From assembly GCA_002437905.1 (NCBI GenBank), contig DJRT01000008.1, positions 1-21,496 on the forward strand: DNA of 21,496 nt. The letters are read 5' to 3'. Below the pieces are notes generated by a model. It ran no database searches. It had not been told where the DNA came from and worked only from the letters and a program-made list of their open reading frames with translations. Origin of the DNA: Ruminococcaceae bacterium UBA6353 (GTDB lineage: Bacteria > Bacillota > Clostridia > Oscillospirales > Acutalibacteraceae). The position numbers and the translations under genes are program-made. How positions within the stretch are numbered: the first letter of the stretch is position 1; every line of letters begins with the position of its first letter. Below are positions 7,500-13,988 of this stretch, piece by piece.

Positions 7500-10132
7500 T
7501 ATGTATTCCCTCCCAGACGGACGGTCACCTTGCCGATGGTCTCCGCATTCAGCTCCCGCTCCGGCTTGCCGCTCAGGCACAGCCAGGCGTATTTCTTATC
7601 CCCGGCAGGCAGCGCCACCGGGCTTTCGATGGCGGCCCCATCCTCGTCCGCGAAGCTTCCCTCCACGGCGTTATTATCTTGCGTGTAGACGAAGGACACG
7701 GTCACCTCGCCCTCACCCGTGTTCTCCACGGTGATCCTGTCGCCGTTCTCTTCCTCCGCCGTCCATTCGCCCACCATATAGTCATGGGCTGTCGCATCCC
7801 AGGCGCCGTCCGTATAGGTGAACGCCATTCCGCTCCAGGTGATGGTGACGGTTATCAGCTGCGCCTGCTCATAGCCGCAGGCCTCGCAGGTGCGCTTGCC
7901 GCCAACCCATTCGCCAAAGGTGTGATCCGCCGGAGTGTCCGTGCTGTCGCACCGGGAGCACTGCTTCCAGTGCTGGGTCTCATTGGTCATCCACGCGCCG
8001 CCTTCGTAGTCATGCCCCAGGGCGGGGGTTGTGACCGTTTTTGTCACCCAGCAGATGGAACATTTTTGCTTCATCTTGCCTTTTTCCGTACAGGTGGCCG
8101 CTGTTACCTCTTCGGTATCCACATAATTGTGCGCGTGCAACACCTCAATATTAAAATTAAAGGTCGTTGGCTTGTAGTTTGTGGTATCATCCGGCGTGAA
8201 GAGAATTTGCATTTTCTGCGTTTCCCCTGAATATTTCGTGGAGGTCTTGATTTCCAGAGTGGGATCCACCCAGGAGAATTTGCCGGAAACGGGTGCATCG
8301 CTGTACCTATTTTTCATGGTAGCGCCAAGAATTTCGTAGTCACCCAAGATATTACTGCCCGAGCTTAGGTCTACAGTAATATCCTCAGGCCATACATCGA
8401 CCTTCGGCGCAGACGGCACAATTGTCAGTTTTATTACCGGGCCCCTTGCTGTGGCGCCTTTGCCGGATTCTTTGTCTGTATTGGTAATAATCACATAGAA
8501 GTAGTATGTGCCCACAGGCCAGTCACCGGGTGTATGATAGGAAACTGTATCGCTTTCATACACCAATACGCCATTGTTGCCGTCCTTATCGCATTTGTAC
8601 CACTCATACCAATAATCCGTATAATCGCTATCTGATTGAAACCCAAAAAATGCTTTGGACCCATCTCCGTATTCTATCGTATTATCCGTGCGCCACTCGG
8701 GGTTTACCGGATAGATCCAAAGCGCGTAGAGCGTGATGTTGCTGGTGAGATCGACTATGGATTCACTTGTGATCTCTGTACCGCGCCCCCAGCGATTTGT
8801 GTACCAGCCGCGGAAAAAGCCACCGTCATTGCCAACAGGCTCAGGCAGTTCGCCATAGGGTTCGCCGTAATACACAACTTTGCTCTTTGGGTCAACATCT
8901 CCACCGTCAGAGAAATATGTCACGGTATATTGTTTTCCAGTCCAGCGGGCGTAGAGCGTGTGGTTTGTCGTTTTGGTGACGGTCGTTGTTTCTGTCACCT
9001 TCGTGCCACCGGTTTTGGCCGTGTACCAGCCCGCAAAATCATAGTTGTCCCGGGTAGGCGTGGGGAGGGTGCCATAGGCATCTCCGTAGGTCGCCGTTTT
9101 GCTTGTCGGGGACACCTCGCCGCCATTGGCATTAAAGGTTACCGTGGATTTCTTGCCGGTCCAGTGCGCATAGAGCGTGTGGCCGCCAAAAGTATCGACC
9201 GTGGTCGTGCTGGTCACTCTTGTGCCGCCGGTTTTTGCCGTGTACCAGCCGTCAAAAGTGTAGTTCGTCCGGGTAGGCGTGGGCAGCGTTCCGTAGGTTT
9301 TGCCGAAAGTCACGGTCTGCGAGGTAGGGCTGACCGAGCCGCCGTTGGCGTTAAAGGTAACTTTTTCGGTGGTCACCTGGTCGTAGAGAACATTAAACCC
9401 AATTGTGAATTTGTTATCGTATGTTGCTGCGTACTGTGTAGAACCCCAAAAGACGAAGTTGTACGAAATCGTCTTTTTTGTGTTGGTATCATTTTTGTAA
9501 ACAAGTGTCAGCACTTTATCGGTTTTGTCCGCCACAGTAATTTTACGCTCAGTGTTATAATCGCCATTGTCTTTGTTGGACTTTCCATACCGTGACCCGC
9601 CGAAAAGTACGGTTCCTTTGCTTGATCCGTAACTCGAGCTGCTTTTTGTCCTCGGCGTAATTGTCGTTCCCGATGCAGTCGTTCCGTCTAAATAGAGGAG
9701 CTGGAAGCTGGCAGCAGCGACGGCATGATTGCTGGTAGCAATTTGATTTGCGCCGTAAAATTTAAATGTCTGCGTCACCGTACAGGTCGTGTTGGCAGGA
9801 ACCTCAAGGCTCGTAGTGAAGGGAACGATGTAAAGCTCTGACAATTTATTAAGATCAGTGGTAAATACGATTCGTTGGCCATTCGTTAAATTGGTGACAG
9901 TGTATTTAGCAGAAGATTTATCGTCTGCTCTGCCGGCTGAATAGGTGGAGCTTCCAATATCTTTTTTGGCAAGTACTTCCTTATGTACCTTGCTATCGTC
10001 AATGACTATCTGGGGCTTCACTTCTTCGTCCGCCGCCTGTACCGCCGGTGCAGCCTGTGTCTGCATAGGCACTGCTGTACACGCCAGGCACAGACACAGC
10101 GCCATGCCTACTACCCGTTTCCAAAGAGTCAT
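7499..10132 (-). CDS. Large secreted multi-domain surface protein with three InlB-type repeats
   Basis: The 877-residue protein begins with a signal peptide (MTLWKR, then a hydrophobic core, to about residue 35). Domains in order: an unassigned beta-rich region at about 40-255; three Listeria-Bacteroides/InlB B-repeats (Flg_new type, FNANGG ... FDGWYTAKTGG ... LYAHW) at about 256-325, 329-398 and 401-473; an Ig-like stretch at about 474-660; a region with paired CxxC motifs (CSIC, CSRC, CEAC) and repeated His residues at about 665-758; and a C-terminal domain at about 760-873 shared with the small secreted protein of the operon. It lacks an LPXTG, SLH or cell-wall-binding module. The start chosen is ATG 10132, giving a proper signal peptide with AAGGAG ten bases ahead; the frame is open upstream to 10246 but codes only basic residues. 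Probable role: adhesion or surface assembly (inference). Confidence 0.87.
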   Translation of the reverse strand: MTLWKRVVGMALCLCLACTAVPMQTQAAPAVQAADEEVKPQIVIDDSKVHKEVLAKKDIGSSTYSAGRADDKSSAKYTVTNLTNGQRIVFTTDLNKLSELYIVPFTTSLEVPANTTCTVTQTFKFYGANQIATSNHAVAAASFQLLYLDGTTASGTTITPRTKSSSSYGSSKGTVLFGGSRYGKSNKDNGDYNTERKITVADKTDKVLTLVYKNDTNTKKTISYNFVFWGSTQYAATYDNKFTIGFNVLYDQVTTEKVTFNANGGSVSPTSQTVTFGKTYGTLPTPTRTNYTFDGWYTAKTGGTRVTSTTTVDTFGGHTLYAHWTGKKSTVTFNANGGEVSPTSKTATYGDAYGTLPTPTRDNYDFAGWYTAKTGGTKVTETTTVTKTTNHTLYARWTGKQYTVTYFSDGGDVDPKSKVVYYGEPYGELPEPVGNDGGFFRGWYTNRWGRGTEITSESIVDLTSNITLYALWIYPVNPEWRTDNTIEYGDGSKAFFGFQSDSDYTDYWYEWYKCDKDGNNGVLVYESDTVSYHTPGDWPVGTYYFYVIITNTDKESGKGATARGPVIKLTIVPSAPKVDVWPEDITVDLSSGSNILGDYEILGATMKNRYSDAPVSGKFSWVDPTLEIKTSTKYSGETQKMQILFTPDDTTNYKPTTFNFNIEVLHAHNYVDTEEVTAATCTEKGKMKQKCSICWVTKTVTTPALGHDYEGGAWMTNETQHWKQCSRCDSTDTPADHTFGEWVGGKRTCEACGYEQAQLITVTITWSGMAFTYTDGAWDATAHDYMVGEWTAEEENGDRITVENTGEGEVTVSFVYTQDNNAVEGSFADEDGAAIESPVALPAGDKKYAWLCLSGKPERELNAETIGKVTVRLGGNT
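8714..9367 (-). repeat. Three tandem InlB-type repeat units within the large surface gene
   Basis: The units lie at about 9367-9158, 9148-8939 and 8932-8714. The first two are closely alike in DNA as well as protein (for example the stretches around 9230 and 9010 encoding YTAKTGGT), while the third is divergent. This pattern suggests a recent duplication of units 1 and 2. Confidence 0.8.
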
Positions 10133-10233
10133 CCATCCCACGCTCCTTTGTCTGTTTCTCCGTCCGCCCTTTTCCACAGGCCTCGGCCTCCGTTTGCGCC
10201 GTATTTCCCGCCACCCGTCAGCCCAAAAAGGGC

Positions 10234-10262
10234 TTGACAGCAGCAAAAATTTTCCTTACAAT
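10234..10262 (+). promoter_or_regulatory. Promoter of the merR-type gene
   Basis: A perfect TTGACA (10234-10239) and TACAAT (10257-10262) are separated by 17 bases. Transcription would start near 10269, about 50 bases ahead of the regulator's ATG at 10319, so the dyad at 10275-10290 lies just inside the transcript and could allow autorepression. Confidence 0.7.
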
Positions 10263-10265
10263 GGT

Positions 10266-10296
10266 ATTATAATCCGTTCACCCATGAACGAAGCAA
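10266..10296 (-). promoter_or_regulatory. Candidate MerR-activated promoter with a 19-bp spacer and dyad operator
   Basis: On the minus strand TTGCTT (10296-10291) and TATAAT (10271-10266) are separated by 19 bases, the unusual spacing at which MerR-family proteins activate by twisting the DNA. The spacer contains a perfect inverted repeat, CGTTCA (10275-10280) and TGAACG (10285-10290), almost centred. Transcription would proceed toward the large surface gene with a leader of about 125 bases. The -35 box matches consensus only in TTG, as expected for an activator-dependent promoter. Confidence 0.55.
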
Positions 10297-10318
10297 GTAC
10301 TTTTTGGAGGCTTTTGCG

Positions 10319-11131
10319 ATGGGAAACGAAAATAAAGGACTTTTCCAGATCACCGAGGCCGCCCACGCCTGCGGCGTCTCCCGCAGCACGCTCCTGCGCA
10401 TGGAGGAAAAGGGACTGCTGACGCCCGCCTACACCGCCCCCGACAGCGGCCGCCGCTACTATGACAACCACAATGTGGCGCGCATTCTGCAGATTGAGAA
10501 ATTCCGGGCCATGGGCGTAGATAATGAGGATATCATCGCCTACTTCAGCCATGGCGGGGAGGCAACCGACATGCTCACCACCCTGGAAAGCCGCCTGCAT
10601 GACCTGCAGCGCAGCGTAGAGGAGCTGCGTCTGCGGGCCATGGAGCCGCCCTGCACCTCCGTGCAGCTTATGACCCTGCCCGCTGTCACCTGCCGCATAC
10701 GCTGGAGCATGGGGCTCACCACGGCAGACCGCTATGCAGAAATGTACGCCTTTTACAGCGAGTGCGTCCGCATGGGCTGCGTGCTCTCCGACGAGCCGCT
10801 CTTTGCCATCCTGGACCGCAAGGACTACCTGGAGGGCTACATTGGCGACACACCGTATCCCAATGCGGTGTGTGTGCCCGTGCGGCCGGACAAGGCCCCG
10901 GCGGACGCCGAGGTGCTGCCCGCATGCCGGGCGTTATCGGTGCTGTACTGCGGCGAATACAGCGGCATAGACGGGGCATGGCTGACCCTGGGCCGGGAAG
11001 TGAAGGCCCGGGGAATGAAACCCGTAGCCCCGCCCCGGGTGCTGGGCATCGTGGCTCCCTACACCGGCCGGGAGATCGACACCCGCCACTACTGCTCCCG
11101 CCTTGTTCTGCCGGTGGAGGAGCAGCCGTAG
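10319..11131 (+). CDS. MerR-family transcriptional regulator with a GyrI-like effector domain
   Basis: The 270-residue protein has a winged helix-turn-helix of MerR type at about residues 8-75 (ITEAAHACGVSRSTLLRMEE, then GRRYYD), a short coiled-coil linker at about 85-110 and a C-terminal GyrI-like domain of the kind found in BmrR/BltR-type sensors, which bind small hydrophobic or cationic compounds. The length is normal for such two-domain regulators. ATG 10319 is preceded by GGAGG at 10306-10310; an in-frame TTG at 10304 overlaps that site and is unlikely. It is divergent from the surface operon and shares a control region holding a dyad in a 19-bp spacer, so it is the best candidate for that operon's activator. 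The inducer is unknown. Confidence 0.88.
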   Translation: MGNENKGLFQITEAAHACGVSRSTLLRMEEKGLLTPAYTAPDSGRRYYDNHNVARILQIEKFRAMGVDNEDIIAYFSHGGEATDMLTTLESRLHDLQRSVEELRLRAMEPPCTSVQLMTLPAVTCRIRWSMGLTTADRYAEMYAFYSECVRMGCVLSDEPLFAILDRKDYLEGYIGDTPYPNAVCVPVRPDKAPADAEVLPACRALSVLYCGEYSGIDGAWLTLGREVKARGMKPVAPPRVLGIVAPYTGREIDTRHYCSRLVLPVEEQP

Positions 11132-11192
11132 ATTGACAGAGGTTTTGGAAAGACGACAACCAAAAAATGACCATTCAGGGAGGAGTAAACCG

Positions 11193-11513
11193 ATGAAAAA
11201 GCTTCTGGCATTGACGCTTGTTCTGGCTGTAATCATGATTGGCTTTGTTTCCTGTGCGAGCTCTCAGTCTACGGAGGGAGAAAAGATGCTCAGGAAACTT
11301 CATAAAATCAAGTCCGACTGGACAGATGAGCAGGTGATTGATCTGCTCGGTGAACCGGATCGGTATGGACAACGGAGTGTGGTTGCAGAACTTTTTTATC
11401 GGATCGACCCGATGACGGAAGCCACAATCTCTTTTTGGAACGAGGGCATCCAAATAACCGTGACCGATTGCGGAACCGGAGAGGAAACCATCATATTGGA
11501 TGTAAAAGAGTGA
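11193..11513 (+). CDS. Small lipoprotein with a SmpA/OmlA-like region
   Basis: A 106-residue protein with a lipoprotein-type signal: MKK, a hydrophobic core and FVSC with the lipidated Cys at residue 21. The mature part has WTDEQVIDLLGEPDRYG, the helix-then-GEPD pattern typical of small SmpA/OmlA or BLIP-like folds, followed by beta strands (YRIDPMTEATISFWNEG). ATG 11193 has GGGAGGAG shortly upstream. It lies 61 bases behind the merR-type gene on the same strand and could be co-transcribed; its stop is followed at once by a hairpin. Function is unknown. The fold assignment rests on a short motif only. Confidence 0.75.
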   Translation: MKKLLALTLVLAVIMIGFVSCASSQSTEGEKMLRKLHKIKSDWTDEQVIDLLGEPDRYGQRSVVAELFYRIDPMTEATISFWNEGIQITVTDCGTGEETIILDVKE

Positions 11514-11514
11514 A

Positions 11515-11561
11515 CAACACACCCTGCAGGACAGCAAAAAGCCTGCAGGGTGTGTTGCTTT
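11515..11561 (+). terminator. Terminator behind the small lipoprotein gene
   Basis: CAACACACCCTGCAGG (11515-11530) pairs perfectly with its complement at 11542-11557 around an 11-base loop, followed by CTTT. The stem is long but the U tract is short. It starts one base behind the stop codon and separates this gene from the rhamnose operon. Confidence 0.7.
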
Positions 11562-11586
11562 CGGTAGGGTATAGCTTCCCGCATGG

Positions 11587-11648
11587 CCGAAAAACTGCCC
11601 TGCGATGTCGTTTTCGGTGTTGACCGCCCCGGAAACCTGTGCTATACT
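11587..11648 (+). promoter_or_regulatory. Promoter of the rhamnose operon with an upstream inverted repeat
   Basis: TTGACC (11620-11625) and TATACT (11643-11648) are separated by 17 bases. Just ahead of the -35 box, CCGAAAA (11587-11593) and TTTTCGG (11611-11617) form a 7-bp inverted repeat with a 17-base gap, a possible activator or repressor site. No regulator gene for rhamnose is in the window. Confidence 0.6.
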
Positions 11649-11694
11649 GGTGCGGAGCATAAAAAGGCAATAAGAGCAATAGAGGGGAATGCTT

Positions 11695-12987
11695 ATGAAG
11701 TATTATTTGGCCATCGACATCGGTGCGTCCTCCGGACGCCATATCGTCGGCTGGCGCGAGGGCGGCGAAACCAGGACCGACGAGGTCTACCGTTTTCCCA
11801 ATGGCGTGCAGGAGCAGGACGGCCACCTGCTGTGGGATGTTGACGCGCTGCTGGAGCATGTGAAGCGCGGCATCGCCGCTGCTAAGGAGAAATACCCGAC
11901 GATCGTCAGCCTTTCCATCGACACCTGGGGCGTGGACTATGTGCTGCTGCGCGGCGAGGAAGAGGTGCGTCCGGTCTACGCCTACCGCGACCACCGCACA
12001 CAGGCGGTCATTCCGCAGGTGCATGGAATCCTGCCCTTTGCCGAGCTGTACCGCCGCACCGGCAGCCAGTTCCAGCCCTTTACCAGCGTCTATCAGCTCT
12101 ATTGCGACAAGCTGAACGGACGCCTGGATGGCGCAACGGATTTTCTCATGCTGCCGGAATACCTGCTCTGGAAGCTCTGCGGCGTGAAAGCCAAGGAGTT
12201 TACCAATGCCACCACCACCGGCCTGATCAATACACAGACCGGAGAATTTGACACGGACATCCTCGCTGCCCTCGGGCTGCCGGAGCGCCTGTTCCCGCGG
12301 CTCAGCCAGCCGGGAACGGTCATTGGCGAATACGCCGGCATCCGGTGCGTCCTCTGTGCAACGCACGATACCGCCTCCGCCGTGGAGGGCATCCCCATGG
12401 AGGGGAACCATCCGTATATCTCCTCCGGCACCTGGTCGCTGCTGGGGGTCAAAACGCCGCATCCCATCACCAGCGTGGCAAGCGAGCAGGCCAACTGGTC
12501 GAACGAGGGCGGTGTGGGCTACAACCGGTATCAGAAAAATATTATGGGCATGTGGCTCATCAACCGGCTGAAAAGTGAGCTGTGCCCCGACCTGCCGTTC
12601 CCGGAGATCGTCTCCGCCGCGGAGAACAGCCGCTTTGAGGAAACGGTGAACGCCAACGGCCCGGAATTCCTGTCGCCGGACAGCATGAAGGCGGCCTTCG
12701 ACGCGGCGCTGGGTACAAAGCCGCAGACGCCGGGTGACTACTTCCGCTGTGCCTACCGCAGCCTCGCGCTGTGCTATAAGGAGGCCATCGCTGAGCTGGA
12801 GACCAACACCGGAAAGCACTATGACCGGCTGTACATCGTCGGCGGCGGCGCCAAGAACGGCTTTCTCAATCGCCTGACCGAGGCGGCCACCGGCAAGCAG
12901 GTGATCGCCCTGCCCATCGAGGCCACCGCCTTAGGAAATCTGAAAATACAAATGGATGAGAAAAACACATTGGAGGTAACAGTATGA
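11695..12987 (+). CDS. rhaB: L-rhamnulokinase (RhaB), C-terminally shortened
   Basis: This FGGY-family sugar kinase phosphorylates L-rhamnulose to rhamnulose-1-phosphate. Visible are the N-terminal phosphate-binding AIDIGASSGRH (residues 6-16), DTWGVDY (76-82), the catalytic Asp in HDTASAV (Asp225), SSGTWSLLG (243-251) and GGGAKN (383-388). At 430 residues it is shorter than typical RhaB (about 460-490). The protein stops 16 residues after EATALGNL, a point normally followed by a further C-terminal segment, and the segment between GTVIGE (207-212) and CATHDT also looks about a dozen residues short. ATG 11695 is preferred over ATG 11689, which touches the GAGGGG ribosome site. It overlaps rhaD by four bases (ATGA). 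Confidence 0.9.
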   Translation: MKYYLAIDIGASSGRHIVGWREGGETRTDEVYRFPNGVQEQDGHLLWDVDALLEHVKRGIAAAKEKYPTIVSLSIDTWGVDYVLLRGEEEVRPVYAYRDHRTQAVIPQVHGILPFAELYRRTGSQFQPFTSVYQLYCDKLNGRLDGATDFLMLPEYLLWKLCGVKAKEFTNATTTGLINTQTGEFDTDILAALGLPERLFPRLSQPGTVIGEYAGIRCVLCATHDTASAVEGIPMEGNHPYISSGTWSLLGVKTPHPITSVASEQANWSNEGGVGYNRYQKNIMGMWLINRLKSELCPDLPFPEIVSAAENSRFEETVNANGPEFLSPDSMKAAFDAALGTKPQTPGDYFRCAYRSLALCYKEAIAELETNTGKHYDRLYIVGGGAKNGFLNRLTEAATGKQVIALPIEATALGNLKIQMDEKNTLEVTV

Positions 12988-13793
12988 AAGACATTCTGAA
13001 CGCACCCTGGATGGTGGAGATGGTCCGCACCATCACCAACATGTACGCCCACGGCTGGGATGAGCGCAACGGCGGCAATGTGAGCGTGCTGCTGGACGAG
13101 GCAGATGTGCAGCCCTATACGGACGGCACGGTGCTGCGCGAGATCCCCACGGGCTTTTCCTGCCCGGAGCTGAACGAAAAGTATTTTCTGGTCACCGGCA
13201 CCGGCAAGTATTTCAAGAATGTGCAGTACGCACCGGAGGTCAATCTCGGCCTTGTCCGCCTGATCAACGGCGGCGAGACGGCACAGCTGCTGTGGGGCTT
13301 TACCGACGGCGGCAAATTCACCTCGGAATTTCCGGCGCACATGATGAGCCACGCTGCACGGCTGAAGATCGACCCGGAGAACCGCGTGGTGATGCACTGC
13401 CACCCCGCCAACCTGCTGGCCATGACCTATGTGCACACCCTGGAGGAGCGCGCGTTCACCCGCACCCTCTGGCAGATGTGCACCGAGTGCATCGTAGTAT
13501 TCCCGGACGGTGTGAATGTGCTGCCGTGGATGCTCTGCGGCACCAATGAGATCGGCCAGGCGACCGCCGAAAAGATGCAGACCGCCCGCCTGGTGGTGTG
13601 GGCACAGCACGGCATCTATGGCGCCGGCAAGGATCTGGACGAGACCTTCGGCCTCATCGAGACCGCCGAAAAGGCTGCGGAGATCTATATGAAGATCGCC
13701 CATCTGCCGCTGGTGAACACCATCACCGACGAGCAGATGCACCAGCTGGAGCAGCGCTTCGGCATCCACGGGCGGGAGGGCTACCTGCAGTAA
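12984..13793 (+). CDS. rhaD: Rhamnulose-1-phosphate aldolase (RhaD)
   Basis: This class II aldolase cleaves rhamnulose-1-phosphate to dihydroxyacetone phosphate and L-lactaldehyde. At 269 residues it is close to the E. coli enzyme (274). The zinc ligands are visible as His138 and His140 in MHCHP and His209 in QHG, with the catalytic Glu115 in SEFPAH; the phosphate-binding GGNVS (30-34) and TGTGKYF (71-77) are also present. It is translationally coupled to rhaB through ATGA, with TTGGAGG ahead, and ends at a terminator 30 bases downstream. Isomerase (rhaA), a transporter and lactaldehyde enzymes are not in the window, so the pathway must be completed elsewhere. Confidence 0.95.
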   Translation: MKDILNAPWMVEMVRTITNMYAHGWDERNGGNVSVLLDEADVQPYTDGTVLREIPTGFSCPELNEKYFLVTGTGKYFKNVQYAPEVNLGLVRLINGGETAQLLWGFTDGGKFTSEFPAHMMSHAARLKIDPENRVVMHCHPANLLAMTYVHTLEERAFTRTLWQMCTECIVVFPDGVNVLPWMLCGTNEIGQATAEKMQTARLVVWAQHGIYGAGKDLDETFGLIETAEKAAEIYMKIAHLPLVNTITDEQMHQLEQRFGIHGREGYLQ

Positions 13794-13823
13794 GACCTGC
13801 CCGCGCACGGATACAGCTATCCG

Positions 13824-13863
13824 AACCGACAGCCCCCAAACCGGGGCTGCCGGTTCTTTTTTT
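13824..13863 (+). terminator. Intrinsic terminator of the rhamnose operon
   Basis: A 13-bp stem with one A/C mismatch (13824-13836 with 13843-13855) is followed by C and seven T residues (13857-13863). It is a typical rho-independent terminator. Confidence 0.88.
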
Positions 13864-13913
13864 ATCGCGGCGACACCGCTGCCGCCGGCCGGCAGAGGCA
13901 GCTGCAACACCAG

Positions 13914-13942
13914 TTGACGGCACGGAAAAGTTGTTGTATAAT
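13914..13942 (+). promoter_or_regulatory. Promoter of the Wzz-like gene
   Basis: TTGACG (13914-13919) and a perfect TATAAT (13937-13942) are separated by 17 bases, with transcription expected near 13949 and a leader of about 40 bases. Confidence 0.75.
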
Positions 13943-13988
13943 AGCGGTATATTTCTACTGCTTTTCGGTGAATGATGGAGGATATACA

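Noticed and set aside
7840..8130. Repeated cysteine motifs suggesting a DNA-binding zinc finger
   Set aside because: The protein has a signal peptide and extracellular repeats, so a nucleic-acid role is unlikely.
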